This document shows, one piece after another, positions 1 through 9,084 of a stretch of 64,000 nucleotides of DNA. Below the pieces are notes generated by a model. The model was not told where the DNA came from and searched no databases. It worked only from the letters and a program-made list of their open reading frames with translations. Location of the stretch: the NCBI RefSeq assembly GCF_003314975.1, contig NZ_QNRF01000009.1, positions 54,595 through 118,594 of the forward strand. Reading direction: 5' to 3'. This DNA is from Marinomonas aquiplantarum. Lineage in GTDB: Bacteria > Pseudomonadota > Gammaproteobacteria > Pseudomonadales > Marinomonadaceae. Position numbers and translations under genes: made by a program. Positions within the stretch are counted from its first letter, which is position 1. Each line of letters starts with the position of its first letter.

Positions 1-2
1 GA

Positions 3-79
3 TGGTCGGAGTAGAGGGATTCGAACCCCCGACATCCTGCTCCCAAAGCAGGCGCGCTACCAGACTGCGCTATACTCCG
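3..79 (-). tRNA. tRNA-Pro(TGG), copy 1
   Basis: Read on the minus strand, this is a 77-nt cloverleaf with encoded CCA. The acceptor stem pairs CGGAGTA with TACTCCG, the T arm reads GGTTCGAATCC, and the anticodon TGG sits in a CTTTGGGAG context. It is the first gene visible in the array, and the identical sequence recurs at 384-460. Confidence 0.95.
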
Positions 80-80
80 A

Positions 81-156
81 TGGCTCCTCGAACTGGACTC
101 GAACCAGTGACCCAATGATTAACAGTCATTTGCTCTACCAACTGAGCTATCGAGGA
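81..156 (-). tRNA. tRNA-Asn(GTT), copy 1
   Basis: A 76-nt cloverleaf with encoded CCA and acceptor TCCTCGA/TCGAGGA. The anticodon GTT lies within GACTGTTAATC, as in other gammaproteobacterial tRNA-Asn genes. One base separates it from tRNA-Pro, so the pair is surely co-transcribed and processed from one precursor. An identical copy lies at 462-537. Confidence 0.95.
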
Positions 157-195
157 ATTAATCAGATTAGTGCAGAATTTTGCATCAGAGATAGT

Positions 196-271
196 TGGTG
201 GGTCGTACTGGATTCGAACCAGTGACCAATTGATTAAAAGTCAACTGCTCTACCAACTGAGCTAACGACCC
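196..271 (-). tRNA. tRNA-Lys(TTT)
   Basis: A 76-nt cloverleaf with encoded CCA. Acceptor GGGTCGT pairs with ACGACCC, and the anticodon TTT lies within GACTTTTAATC. It is nearly identical to the enterobacterial tRNA-Lys pattern. It belongs to the minus-strand array and has no internal promoter that I can see. Confidence 0.95.
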
Positions 272-285
272 AACTATCATAGTAA

Positions 286-362
286 TGGGGTGGACGATGG
301 GGCTCGAACCCACGACCGATGGAATCACAATCCATAGCTCTACCAACTGAGCTACGCCCACC
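286..362 (-). tRNA. tRNA-His(GTG)
   Basis: A 77-nt gene with encoded CCA. The anticodon GTG lies within GATTGTGATTC. The 5' end carries the extra G expected at position -1 of tRNA-His (GGTGGGCG), opposite C73. It lies between tRNA-Lys and the second Pro-Asn pair. Confidence 0.94.
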
Positions 363-383
363 ATTACTAAATGGATGATAAAA

Positions 384-460
384 TGGTCGGAGTAGAGGGA
401 TTCGAACCCCCGACATCCTGCTCCCAAAGCAGGCGCGCTACCAGACTGCGCTATACTCCG
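384..460 (-). tRNA. tRNA-Pro(TGG), copy 2
   Basis: Identical over the whole gene to the copy at 3-79, and part of an exact duplicated block that also contains tRNA-Asn. Anticodon TGG, encoded CCA. Confidence 0.95.
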
Positions 461-461
461 A

Positions 462-537
462 TGGCTCCTCGAACTGGACTCGAACCAGTGACCCAATGAT
501 TAACAGTCATTTGCTCTACCAACTGAGCTATCGAGGA
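462..537 (-). tRNA. tRNA-Asn(GTT), copy 2
   Basis: Identical to the copy at 81-156. It is the second member of the duplicated Pro-Asn pair. Anticodon GTT, encoded CCA. Confidence 0.95.
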
Positions 538-576
538 ACTAATTTTATCTTTGCTACAACACGCCATCTTTAAAGA

Positions 577-667
577 TGGCGGAGGAGGAGAGATTCGAAC
601 TCTCGGTAGGCTACTAACCTACGCCGGTTTTCAAGACCGGTGCATTAAACCACTCTGCCACCCCTCC
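577..667 (-). tRNA. tRNA-Ser(TGA)
   Basis: A 91-nt class II tRNA with a long variable arm (GTAGG...CCTAC), acceptor GGAGGGG and encoded CCA. The anticodon TGA lies within GTCTTGAAAAC. It is probably the first gene of the minus-strand array, so the array promoter should lie between it and the deacetylase gene that ends at 730. Confidence 0.94.
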
Positions 668-729
668 GTTGCGAGCGAGGTGTATATTACTGATTTGAAA
701 TTTCAGTGCAACATTTTTTTGAAAAAAAT

Positions 730-1809
730 TTAACTTTTTTCGCTCACATAGTTTTGATCCGCTGCTGCACGAATCCAAACATTGGAATACCAATAGTAAC
801 TGCGCCCAGTTCTATCCGGCATAGTACAGTTAATACGACCACGTCCTGTACCAAATGCTTTCGGCGCTGTCGCCACTACTTCATGGTCTGAAGCCCATTC
901 TAGAACAGCTTTCCCCTGGCCAGAAACATAGCAAGCTAAATCTTTGAAACGATATTTGCCTTCTTTAAAGGTCAAACGAATCGAAACAGGGTCGGCACCA
1001 GCAAAATCTCCTCCAGCTTCTACGTTCGATAGTGGCATAGGCTGTGAATTTAGCTTGGTCTTCAAGGTCGTCAACTTAGCATAGGCACCAGACGCAGGAA
1101 AACGCGGTAAATTCTCAAAATCGGAATCCGCACTGACCACACCTGATTGCTGACCAAATGCCATAATGCCCTTTTCAGCCATCATGTCACGAATCGTATG
1201 GTCAGACTCGCCATAAGGATAAGCCAACATTTTAGGCGAATGACCTAGGTGCTCATTCAACAAGGCTTCGACGGTATCGACTTCGTTTTCCATGCGCTTA
1301 AGCCAAGCGACATCGGTTTCACCTTCCAGCTTACGCAACATATAAGGATGGCTGATAGTATGATTGGCAAACACACCACCGAATTCTTCCATCTCTTTCA
1401 TTTGTTGCCATGTTAAGAAGCTACGACTGTTACGCTCAACTGGTTCAGTATTAATGAAAACCGTGAAGGGAAAATCGCGCTCTTTTAAAATAGGAAAGCC
1501 CGCTTTGTAGATATTACGGTAGGCATCATCAAAAGTAATGGCGACGGCTTTTTCTGGTAAAGGTTTATTGGCCTTCAAATCCTCTAGTGCGGTTTTAAGA
1601 TCAATCACCTTAAATCCTGCCGTTTGAAGATAGTCCATATGCTCAGTGAATTGCTCAGGAGTCACTGAGGTGGATTTCGGTGACGTACTGCTCACATGGT
1701 GATACTGCAAAACAGGAATAAAATCCTGCGCTTGCGTCATCACACTTACTCCTAACGCACCAACCAACAAACCACAACGCATCACTCCATAGCGAAACTT
1801 TGACAACAT
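730..1809 (-). CDS. Exported polysaccharide deacetylase (NodB-type)
   Basis: A 359-residue protein. The N-terminus (MLSKFRYGVMRCGLLVG...TQA) is a signal peptide, so the enzyme should act in the periplasm or outside the cell. The NodB homology domain follows from about residue 85. It has the metal-binding motif TFDDA and the paired histidines of the HTISH motif, which in this family coordinate zinc for removal of N-acetyl or O-acetyl groups from polysaccharides. A later AYPYGE motif is also typical. The C-terminal part of about 110 residues has no domain I recognise and may bind the substrate. The substrate cannot be told from sequence. No partner genes for a polysaccharide pathway lie next to it: tRNA genes lie downstream and kbl is divergent. 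Confidence 0.85.
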   Translation of the reverse strand: MLSKFRYGVMRCGLLVGALGVSVMTQAQDFIPVLQYHHVSSTSPKSTSVTPEQFTEHMDYLQTAGFKVIDLKTALEDLKANKPLPEKAVAITFDDAYRNIYKAGFPILKERDFPFTVFINTEPVERNSRSFLTWQQMKEMEEFGGVFANHTISHPYMLRKLEGETDVAWLKRMENEVDTVEALLNEHLGHSPKMLAYPYGESDHTIRDMMAEKGIMAFGQQSGVVSADSDFENLPRFPASGAYAKLTTLKTKLNSQPMPLSNVEAGGDFAGADPVSIRLTFKEGKYRFKDLACYVSGQGKAVLEWASDHEVVATAPKAFGTGRGRINCTMPDRTGRSYYWYSNVWIRAAADQNYVSEKS

Positions 1810-2004
1810 GTCACTTCTTCCTCTTTGTTTAAAATTTGCCCCATTCTACGCGACCCATGGGCAAAATGACCAGCACAGCAGAACGTCTAATGTGAGTAAA
1901 CTGTTATGGTCGTTTTGCTATGCCACTGCATCTACTTTTATCGTCATTAGAACTCTACACTCAAATGATCTTGAGCCTAATTAGATGACACTTTGGAGTG
2001 CATT

Positions 2005-3216
2005 ATGTCAAAAGCTGATTTTTACCAAAACCTCGCCACCCAACTAGAGCAATTAAAAGATCAAGGCTTATATAAACAAGAGCGTCCCATGATTACGCCA
2101 CAGGCCAGCCAAATTACCACGGCAGACCAACAACCTATGATCAATCTATGCGCTAACAACTATTTAGGGCTAGCCAATGACTCTGACGTGACACAAGCGG
2201 CTCATCAGGCATTAGATGAGTTTGGCTATGGTATGGCTTCAGTACGCTTTATTTGCGGCACTCAAAGCATACATACAGAACTTGAACAAAGCATTAGCCA
2301 ATTTTTAGGTATGGAAGACACCATCCTTTATTCTTCTTGTTTTGATGCCAATGGCGGTCTATTCGAAACCCTATTAAATCAAGACGACGCCATTATCAGT
2401 GATGCACTTAATCATGCCAGCATTATCGATGGGATTCGCCTCTGTAAAGCTCAGCGCTATCGCTATGCTAATAATGATATGGCTGAACTCGAAGCGGCTT
2501 TACAAGAGGCTAATAACAATGGGGCTAAAACCAAACTCATTGTCACCGACGGTGTATTCTCGATGGACGGCATCATTGCAGACCTAAAAAGTATCTGCGA
2601 CCTCGCGGATACATATGATGCACTGGTAATGGTAGACGACTCCCATGCCGTGGGCTTCCTTGGTGAGCATGGCCGTGGCAGTCACGAATACTGCGATGTG
2701 ATGGGGCGTATTGATATCATCACAGGCACACTTGGAAAAGCCTTAGGTGGCGCGTCAGGAGGCTATACCAGTGCCTCTAAAGGTATTGTCGAATGGTTGC
2801 GCCAACGTTCTCGCCCTTACCTTTTTTCCAACGCTTTGGCTCCTGTGATTACCGCTACTAGCCTAAGCATTCTGACAAAACTAAAAGACAATAGCCAGGC
2901 ACGACAACAATTAAAAGCCAACAGCCAATATTTCAGAACGGAAATGACAGCACTGGGCTTCGAACTAGTTGCAGGCGACCACCCCATCATTCCTATCATG
3001 TTAGGTGATGCAAAGCTGGCACAAACCATGGCAAATGCGCTATACAAAGAAGGCATTTTCGTTACTGGCTTTGCGTTTCCTGTGGTACCGATGGACAAAG
3101 CCAGAATTCGTACGCAAATGTCAGCAGCACATACCAAGGAGCAACTCGATCAAGCCATTCAAGCCTTCGCAAAAGTAGGTCGAGAAATGGGTATTATTAA
3201 AGGAGAAGTGCGATGA
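2005..3216 (+). CDS. kbl: Glycine C-acetyltransferase (2-amino-3-ketobutyrate CoA ligase)
   Basis: A 403-residue PLP-dependent enzyme of the alpha-oxoamine synthase family. It splits 2-amino-3-ketobutyrate with CoA into glycine and acetyl-CoA, the second step of threonine degradation. The PLP lysine is K245 in the motif [12 protein letters not shown], and the cofactor-ring contacts DDSHAVGF are present. The length matches E. coli Kbl (398). An in-frame TTG at 1993 would add four residues. I prefer the ATG at 2005 because GGAG lies six bases upstream, at 1995-1998. Its last codon overlaps tdh in an ATGA junction, so the two are translationally coupled. Confidence 0.96.
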   Translation: MSKADFYQNLATQLEQLKDQGLYKQERPMITPQASQITTADQQPMINLCANNYLGLANDSDVTQAAHQALDEFGYGMASVRFICGTQSIHTELEQSISQFLGMEDTILYSSCFDANGGLFETLLNQDDAIISDALNHASIIDGIRLCKAQRYRYANNDMAELEAALQEANNNGAKTKLIVTDGVFSMDGIIADLKSICDLADTYDALVMVDDSHAVGFLGEHGRGSHEYCDVMGRIDIITGTLGKALGGASGGYTSASKGIVEWLRQRSRPYLFSNALAPVITATSLSILTKLKDNSQARQQLKANSQYFRTEMTALGFELVAGDHPIIPIMLGDAKLAQTMANALYKEGIFVTGFAFPVVPMDKARIRTQMSAAHTKEQLDQAIQAFAKVGREMGIIKGEVR

Positions 3217-4238
3217 AAACATTAGCCAAACTGCACCCAGAGCAAGGCATCTGGTTAACCCATACGGACACACCGGAATGCGGTCACAATGATGTGATTA
3301 TTAAAATTCGTAAAACGGCGATTTGCGGTACTGACATGCATATTTGTCATTGGGATGAATGGTCACAAAAGACCATTCCCGTTCCCATGACAATAGGCCA
3401 TGAATTTGTTGGTGAAATTGTTGAGGTTGGCCCTGAAGTAAGTGGTTTCAATATAGGGGATCGCGTGTCAGGAGAAGGTCACATCACCTGTGGTCACTGT
3501 CGCAACTGTCGTGCTGGGCGCCGTCATCTTTGTCGTAAGACTCTAGGTGTGGGCGTTAATCGCACTGGGGCGTTTGCTGAGTATCTGGCTATTCCAGCCA
3601 GCAACGCTTTTAAAATACCAGACAATATCAGTGATGATCTGGCGGCTATTTTTGATCCTTTTGGCAACGCAGTCCACACCGCCCTGTCTTTTGATTTAAT
3701 AGGTGAAGACGTACTAATTACTGGCGCAGGGCCAATTGGCGCGATGGCCGCCGCTATCGCCAAACATGTGGGTGCACGTAATGTAGTCATCACCGACGTC
3801 AACGACTTCCGTTTAGACTTGGCTAAAAAATTGGGAGCCACTCGCACGGTCAATGTGACAAACGAATCACTTACCGATGTTATGGCAGACTTGGGCATGA
3901 GTGAAGGCTTCGATGTGGGTCTGGAAATGTCTGGAAACGATCAAGCATTTCGCTCTATGCTAGAAAACATGAATCATGGCGGCAAAGTTGCCATGCTTGG
4001 CATTCCAGACAAAAACACCCTAATTGACTGGAACCAGGTAATTTTTAAAGGCCTAGTCATCAAAGGCATTTATGGTCGTGAAATGTTTGAAACCTGGTAC
4101 AAAATGGTAGCCATGCTGCAGTCTGGTTTAGACATCAGCCCTATTATTACCCATCAATTCTCAGTTGATGAGTTTCAAAAGGGCTTTGATACTATGGGGT
4201 CAGGTCAGTCAGGCAAAGTCATCCTAGATTGGCGCTAG
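3213..4238 (+). CDS. tdh: L-threonine 3-dehydrogenase
   Basis: A 341-residue zinc-dependent medium-chain dehydrogenase, exactly the length of E. coli Tdh. It oxidises threonine with NAD+ to 2-amino-3-ketobutyrate, the substrate of the upstream kbl product. The catalytic zinc ligand is C38 in ICGTDMH, followed by the GHE motif. The structural zinc site is the four-cysteine stretch [15 protein letters not shown]. The Rossmann motif [10 protein letters not shown] is intact. It overlaps kbl by four bases, as expected for enzymes that pass on an unstable intermediate. Confidence 0.97.
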   Translation: MKTLAKLHPEQGIWLTHTDTPECGHNDVIIKIRKTAICGTDMHICHWDEWSQKTIPVPMTIGHEFVGEIVEVGPEVSGFNIGDRVSGEGHITCGHCRNCRAGRRHLCRKTLGVGVNRTGAFAEYLAIPASNAFKIPDNISDDLAAIFDPFGNAVHTALSFDLIGEDVLITGAGPIGAMAAAIAKHVGARNVVITDVNDFRLDLAKKLGATRTVNVTNESLTDVMADLGMSEGFDVGLEMSGNDQAFRSMLENMNHGGKVAMLGIPDKNTLIDWNQVIFKGLVIKGIYGREMFETWYKMVAMLQSGLDISPIITHQFSVDEFQKGFDTMGSGQSGKVILDWR

Positions 4239-4249
4239 GTGATTAAAAC

Positions 4250-5116
4250 TTGCGTCAAAAACTTGATCGCGTTAGCGTAATTCTTTTCGACGCAAAACTG
4301 AGCGGTAACATGTTAGAAATTGGCACTCAAGCGCATCCGCGTCCACACCAAGATGCGCTCTATATTCTGTTACATCGTCAACAAGTACTGGTCGAAGCTG
4401 ACCAGCAGTTTTTAATTCCCTTTCACCATTTTCAACCTAACGCGAATATGGGAGCTGTCTACTGCGGTCAATGGCACGGTCAAGACGTGTTTGTTTGCCG
4501 TTTTGATACAGTACCAAAAGGCTTTACGGAAATAGGTTTGCGCGAACTCTTGTTCCAGCAGGATCAAGAGCACTACATCTTACTCAGTCGCGCTCATCAA
4601 TTGTCCACTTGGGACAGAGATCATCAGTTTTGTGGTCGCTGCGGTACAAGCTTGCAAGAAAAGCACCACAAAGAACATACGAAAATTTGCCCAAAATGCC
4701 ATCTAAGACATTATCCACGCATTTCGCCTTGCATCATTGTCTCCATTCGATATGACAACCGCATTCTACTCGCTCGTGGTCCACAGGCCCCAAAGGATCG
4801 CTACAGTAACATTGCCGGTTTTGTTGAGGCAGGCGAAACGTTAGAGCAGGCTGTCGCCCGAGAAGTGAAAGAAGAAGTGGGCATTGAGATCAACAATATT
4901 CGCTACATCAGCAGCCAACCTTGGTCATTTCCCCATCAATTGATGGCGGGTTTCTTCGCGGATTACCAGTCTGGCGAGTTAACACCTGCGCCAGGGGAAA
5001 TCGAAGAAGCTGACTGGTGGCACATAGACGATTTACCCATGATACCAAACGCTGCCACTATCTCTGGTCAACTGATATTGCAGCATGTTGACTGGATCAA
5101 AACGGAACAGGATTAA
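4250..5116 (+). CDS. nudC: NAD(+) diphosphatase / NAD-cap RNA hydrolase NudC
   Basis: A 288-residue Nudix hydrolase. It cleaves NAD(H) into nicotinamide mononucleotide and AMP, and in E. coli its homologue also removes NAD caps from RNA. A four-cysteine zinc ribbon (CGRCGT...CPKCH) precedes the Nudix box (GFVEAGETLEQA then REVKEEVGIE), and the NudC signature SQPWSFP follows it. The usual form is SQPWPFP, so one proline is replaced by serine. The reading frame opens with TTG at 4250, 11 bases after tdh, with AGGT about ten bases upstream. The first in-frame ATG would remove a region that is normally part of the N-terminal domain. It is probably co-transcribed with kbl-tdh. Confidence 0.92.
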   Translation: MRQKLDRVSVILFDAKLSGNMLEIGTQAHPRPHQDALYILLHRQQVLVEADQQFLIPFHHFQPNANMGAVYCGQWHGQDVFVCRFDTVPKGFTEIGLRELLFQQDQEHYILLSRAHQLSTWDRDHQFCGRCGTSLQEKHHKEHTKICPKCHLRHYPRISPCIIVSIRYDNRILLARGPQAPKDRYSNIAGFVEAGETLEQAVAREVKEEVGIEINNIRYISSQPWSFPHQLMAGFFADYQSGELTPAPGEIEEADWWHIDDLPMIPNAATISGQLILQHVDWIKTEQD

Positions 5117-5123
5117 AGCGCCG

Positions 5124-5149
5124 GTTGGCACTGGTATTCCAGTGCCAAC
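5124..5149 (+). terminator. Hairpin downstream of nudC
   Basis: A perfect 11-bp stem (GTTGGCACTGG / CCAGTGCCAAC) with a TATT loop, seven bases after the nudC stop codon. No clean T-run follows, so it may stabilise the mRNA end or terminate weakly. Confidence 0.6.
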
Positions 5150-5215
5150 TCTCTATACTAGCCTTCCCTTTTAGTCGTATGTTCACTCCCTATTAATAAT
5201 AAGATTGAGAAAAAC

Positions 5216-6127
5216 GTGGAAGCCTTACTTCAATCCATTGAAAAGAAAGTTCGCCCTTTAATTGGTCAAGGTAACGTGGCTGATTATATCCCTGCCCTAG
5301 CAGAAGTTGACCCTAATCAGTTTGGTATCGCCATTTACAGTAACGATGGCACCCTTTATCAAGCCGGACAAGCAGACACTGAATTTTCCATACAAAGCAT
5401 CTCCAAAGTATTCAGCCTCACATTGGCCATTAAGCATTATGGTGAAAGCATGTGGCAGCGAGTCGGTCGAGAACCTTCTGGTAACCCATTTAATTCCTTA
5501 GTGCAGCTAGAATACGAAGCTGGCGTGCCAAGAAACCCTTTCATCAATGCTGGCGCCTTAGTAGTCAGTGATATGAACCAGTCGCGTTTTGCTTCACCGC
5601 ATTACGCCATGCGCGAGTTCATCCGTCGTTTGGCTGATAACCCTCACATACAATCAGATAAAGTGGTGTCTGATTCCGAATACGAATTTCGTGCTCGCAA
5701 TGCTTCCATGGCCTATTTAATGAAAGCCTTTGGCAATTTTGATAATGATGTAGAAGACGTACTGCACAGCTACTTTGATAACTGTGCTGTGCGCATGAAT
5801 TGCATCGATCTCGCCAAAGCCTTCAGCTTTTTAGCGAACAAAGGGTTTTCACAACATTCTAATGAGCAAATTTTAAGTCCGAGAGAAACCACACAAATCA
5901 ATGGTTTACTGGCCACCAGCGGCTTGTACGACGAGGCTGGAAACTTTGCCTATCGTGTTGGCTTGCCTGGAAAAAGTGGTGTTGGCGGGGGCATCATCGC
6001 CATTGTGCCAAATCAGTTTTCTGTGTGCGTCTGGTCTCCTGAACTAAACAAGTCAGGCAACTCACTTGCTGGTATGGCGGCACTAGAAGCGCTATCCGAA
6101 AGCATTGGCTGGTCAGTTTTCGGCTAA
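5216..6127 (+). CDS. glsA: Glutaminase (serine-dependent, beta-lactamase fold)
   Basis: A 303-residue GlsA/GlsB-type glutaminase that hydrolyses glutamine to glutamate and ammonia. The catalytic serine-lysine pair is S61-x-x-K64 in SIQSISKVF. The family motifs [18 protein letters not shown] and the glycine-rich [10 protein letters not shown] near the C-terminus are present. The start is GTG at 5216. There is no signal peptide, so it is cytoplasmic. It stands alone, closed by a strong terminator at 6157. In E. coli such enzymes support acid resistance and nitrogen supply. Which applies here cannot be seen. Confidence 0.94.
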   Translation: MEALLQSIEKKVRPLIGQGNVADYIPALAEVDPNQFGIAIYSNDGTLYQAGQADTEFSIQSISKVFSLTLAIKHYGESMWQRVGREPSGNPFNSLVQLEYEAGVPRNPFINAGALVVSDMNQSRFASPHYAMREFIRRLADNPHIQSDKVVSDSEYEFRARNASMAYLMKAFGNFDNDVEDVLHSYFDNCAVRMNCIDLAKAFSFLANKGFSQHSNEQILSPRETTQINGLLATSGLYDEAGNFAYRVGLPGKSGVGGGIIAIVPNQFSVCVWSPELNKSGNSLAGMAALEALSESIGWSVFG

Positions 6128-6150
6128 TCATATTGATCCAATCAAGCATC

Positions 6151-6186
6151 AAAAAAGGCGCTCAACCATGTTGAGCGCCTTTTTAT
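6151..6186. terminator. Bidirectional intrinsic terminator between glsA and ppnN
   Basis: Stem GGCGCTCAA (6157-6165), loop CCATG, stem TTGAGCGCC (6171-6179). It is preceded by six A and followed by TTTTTATTT, so it serves the convergent glsA (plus) and ppnN (minus). Confidence 0.92.
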
Positions 6187-6211
6187 TTATTACCTAGCTA
6201 GATACAAATAA

Positions 6212-7585
6212 CTAATCAGTGATCACTTTGTAGCAAGGCACATAAGCCGAACCAGGTAATTTCATGCGCTGTTGATCAACAAAGGCTTGTAACAGCACAT
6301 CCAATTTGGCTAACAGGGCCTTATCACCATGAATTTCAAACGGTCCAAACTCTTTAATGTGCGCCACACCTTGTGCCTTCACATTACCCGCCACAATAGA
6401 AGAAAAAGCACGACGTAAGTCGGCAGCAAGTAAATGTAATTCTTGTCCGAAATGCAGGTTCAAGCCGCGAACATTGTCATGAGTGGGTTCAAAAGGATGC
6501 TGAAATTCTTCTGGAATATGTAATTTCCAGTTGTAATAAAACGCATCTTGATGCGCTTTACGATAATCACGAACCTCTTCCATACCTTGTTTCATGATAC
6601 GCGCAACAGCTACCTCATCATCAATGACAATTTGGTATTTGTTTTGCGCCTCTTTCCCTAGCACATCCCCAATAAAAGCGTGTATTTGTTCAAAATAATC
6701 CGCACTTTCTTTTGGCCCAGTGAACACCAATGGGAAAGGAATATTGGCATTTTTAGGGTGCAACAAAATCCCCAAAATATAGAGGATCTCTTCCGCAGTG
6801 CCAGCGCCACCAGGGAAGACAACAATGCCGTGCCCAGCTCGCACGAAGGCCTCAAGACGTTTTTCAATGTCCGGCATAATCACTAATTGATTGACGATTG
6901 GATTGGGCGATTCAGCGGCAATAATACCAGGCTCAGTTAACCCCAAATACACACCGTCTTTAACACGTTGCTTAGCATGAGCGATCGCCGCGCCTTTCAT
7001 CGGCCCTTTCATCGCACCAGGCCCACAGCCAGTACAGATATTAAGATCACGCAAGCCCAATTCATGACCAACCCGCTTGGTGTAATCGTACTCATGACGA
7101 GCAATAGAGTGGCCACCCCAACACACAATCAGGTCTGGGTTTTGAATACGGCGAAACACATCGGCATTACGTAACAACTCAAACACCACATTCGTCAGTT
7201 TTTCTGAACTAGCGGTTTTTAAGCCATTTTCTAAATCGTATTCATGATGGGTAAAAATAATGTCACGCAGCACACTAAATAGCATTTCACGAACACTGCT
7301 GATCATTTTACCGTCAACAAACGCACTACCAGGTGCGTTTTTCAGCTGTAACTTAACACCACGCTCTTGTTGAATAATTGTAATATCAAAATCACGATAT
7401 TCGTCCATAATCGCCTGCGGATCATCTGAATCACTGCCGCAGTTCAAAATGGCCAACGCACAACGGTGGAATAAATCATGAAGTGGCCCTGATTCCTCAG
7501 ACAAACGCGCCATTTCATCTTGTGACAACATTTCTAAAGCGCCTTTTGGCGCCACTAACGCATCTACGCGATCTTCATACTGCAT
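6212..7585 (-). CDS. ppnN: Nucleotide 5'-monophosphate nucleosidase PpnN (YgdH/LOG family)
   Basis: A 457-residue protein matching the length of E. coli PpnN (454). The central LOG-family domain carries the signature PGGAGTAEE, which in this family binds the nucleotide and holds a catalytic arginine and glutamate. It follows GCGPGAMKGPMKGA. The enzyme cleaves the N-glycosidic bond of nucleoside monophosphates to give a free base and ribose 5-phosphate, and in E. coli it is activated by (p)ppGpp. N- and C-terminal extensions typical of the long LOG proteins are present. It is monocistronic, convergent with glsA, with AGGAGGG just upstream of the ATG. Confidence 0.93.
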   Translation of the reverse strand: MQYEDRVDALVAPKGALEMLSQDEMARLSEESGPLHDLFHRCALAILNCGSDSDDPQAIMDEYRDFDITIIQQERGVKLQLKNAPGSAFVDGKMISSVREMLFSVLRDIIFTHHEYDLENGLKTASSEKLTNVVFELLRNADVFRRIQNPDLIVCWGGHSIARHEYDYTKRVGHELGLRDLNICTGCGPGAMKGPMKGAAIAHAKQRVKDGVYLGLTEPGIIAAESPNPIVNQLVIMPDIEKRLEAFVRAGHGIVVFPGGAGTAEEILYILGILLHPKNANIPFPLVFTGPKESADYFEQIHAFIGDVLGKEAQNKYQIVIDDEVAVARIMKQGMEEVRDYRKAHQDAFYYNWKLHIPEEFQHPFEPTHDNVRGLNLHFGQELHLLAADLRRAFSSIVAGNVKAQGVAHIKEFGPFEIHGDKALLAKLDVLLQAFVDQQRMKLPGSAYVPCYKVITD

Positions 7586-7710
7586 GATCGCCCTCCTCTT
7601 TTTTTATCTTACTTTTCATCTGTTTTATCATTACTTTATATTGGTAGTGATGGACAGTTTTATCAAGCAGACTTAACAAAGTTAACAAAATATCCCTATT
7701 TAAAGATCAA

Positions 7711-8937
7711 TCAGTTAGTCGCCATTTGAGCTCGTAACCGCACAACCGGACGCTCATCAATCACAATGTGAATCAAGGCCGTAATCAGAGCAATGATGCA
7801 AGCGGCCCACCAAACAACATCATAAGAGCCAGTGTGATCATACAAATAACCACCTAACCAAACGCCACTGAATGAGCCAAGTTGGTGGCCAAGAAAAACA
7901 ATACCATACAACATGCCCATGTATCGCAAACCAAACATTTGTGCGACCAAACCTGAGGTCGGTGGAACCGTGGCTAACCAAAGCAACCCTGTCACAATCG
8001 AGAACAGATACACAGACCAATCTGTCATTGGAAACACCATAAAGAGTGCGATGGCCACAGCACGTAACGCATAGATGATGGTCAGTAATTTCTTTTTCGA
8101 ATAAATCCCTGCCCAGCTACCCGACAATAAACAACCAAAGATATTAAACAAACCAATCAAGGATAAACTGGCCACCGCCACGTCGGATGAAAAGCCCTCA
8201 TCCGACAAGAAAGCCGGCATATGCACTGTAATGAAAGCTAACTGAAAACCACAAACAAAAAAGCCCACCACCAGCAACCAATAATGGGAATACACACCTG
8301 CTTCTTTTAATGCCTGAGTCATGGTTTGCGTCTTTTCGGCGCTTTCGGTCTGGGCCAGTTTCGCTTGCTTCTCATTGCGAAATGGGCTCGACAGCAATAC
8401 CATCATCAAAGCGCCACCTGCTAACAAAAGCAACGCGTTACTCCAGCCATAAGCTGAAATAAAACCTTGTGCCACAGGTATCACCAGAAGCTGTCCAGCC
8501 GAACCTGCCGCACTGCCTAACCCCAATGCAAAAGATCGTTTTTCAGGAGACACCATTCTTGCCATAGCAGGCAACACAACACCAAAACCCGTTGCCGCAA
8601 TGCCCATCCCCATCAAGACTCCAGCACCAATATTAAGGCCAAAAATGGTACTGGCTTCTGCAGTAACATAAAGACCTAATGCGTATAAAGCCGCACCAAT
8701 AAATAAGGTTTTCAAGGTACCAAAGCGATCAGAAAAAGCACCAGCTAAAGGCTGAAACAACCCCCAATATAAGTTCTGCAATGCCAAAGCGAAAGCAAAC
8801 ACTTCACGCCCATAACCAAACTCTTGAGAAATAGGTGCCATAAAGAAACCCATAGACGAACGTAAACCAAAGTTTAGTGCCAATAGAATACACACCAAGG
8901 CAATGGCTAAACTGAATAACCGAACGGGTTGTGACAT
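7711..8937 (-). CDS. MFS transporter
   Basis: A major facilitator superfamily carrier of about 408 residues and 12 predicted membrane segments. A central hydrophilic loop rich in Gln, Lys and Thr (around residues 195-210) separates two six-helix halves. The GAFSDRFG stretch after helix 2 is the MFS loop 2-3 motif. The overall look resembles the monocarboxylate/oxalate-formate branch of the superfamily, but the substrate is unknown. An upstream in-frame ATG at 8952 exists. I chose 8937 because AGGGGA lies at the right distance before it. No catabolic neighbour suggests a substrate. Confidence 0.82.
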   Translation of the reverse strand: MSQPVRLFSLAIALVCILLALNFGLRSSMGFFMAPISQEFGYGREVFAFALALQNLYWGLFQPLAGAFSDRFGTLKTLFIGAALYALGLYVTAEASTIFGLNIGAGVLMGMGIAATGFGVVLPAMARMVSPEKRSFALGLGSAAGSAGQLLVIPVAQGFISAYGWSNALLLLAGGALMMVLLSSPFRNEKQAKLAQTESAEKTQTMTQALKEAGVYSHYWLLVVGFFVCGFQLAFITVHMPAFLSDEGFSSDVAVASLSLIGLFNIFGCLLSGSWAGIYSKKKLLTIIYALRAVAIALFMVFPMTDWSVYLFSIVTGLLWLATVPPTSGLVAQMFGLRYMGMLYGIVFLGHQLGSFSGVWLGGYLYDHTGSYDVVWWAACIIALITALIHIVIDERPVVRLRAQMATN

Positions 8938-9023
8938 GCTGATCCCCTGCATCGTCCATAGCTAAAGATAAGCTCCGAATCATAGAGCTAAGCGCAGATC
9001 AAGAGCAAGCCAAAAGCGAAAAG

Positions 9024-9053
9024 AAAAGGCCCAGTTCATTGACTGGGCCTTTT
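9024..9053. terminator. Intrinsic terminator after the M16 protease gene
   Basis: Twelve-base stem AAAAGGCCCAGT (9024-9035), loop TCATTG, ACTGGGCCTTTT (9042-9053). It ends the minus-strand iron locus. The T-rich flanks on both sides make it usable in both directions. Confidence 0.9.
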
Positions 9054-9084
9054 CTTTTGAGGAAGATATTATGTTGTCGTTTGT

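Larger units (their letters stand above)
2..157. repeat. tRNA Pro-Asn direct repeat, unit 1
   Basis: This 156-bp block matches 383-538 at every base, covering both tRNA genes and the one-base spacer. It marks a recent duplication or gene conversion inside the tRNA array. The array may continue upstream of the window. Confidence 0.9.
383..538. repeat. tRNA Pro-Asn direct repeat, unit 2
   Basis: Second copy of the exact repeat at 2-157. Between the two copies lie single tRNA-Lys and tRNA-His genes, so the duplication is not a simple head-to-tail tandem. Confidence 0.9.

Noticed and set aside
185..496. Open frames of 60-103 codons across the tRNA array on the minus strand
   Set aside because: They read through tRNA-Lys, tRNA-His and the second Pro-Asn pair, which are clear structural RNA genes. 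No ribosome site or protein-like composition.
1993..2004. TTG start for kbl four codons upstream of the ATG
   Set aside because: GGAG overlaps that start and is correctly spaced for the ATG at 2005, so the upstream codons are part of the ribosome site region.
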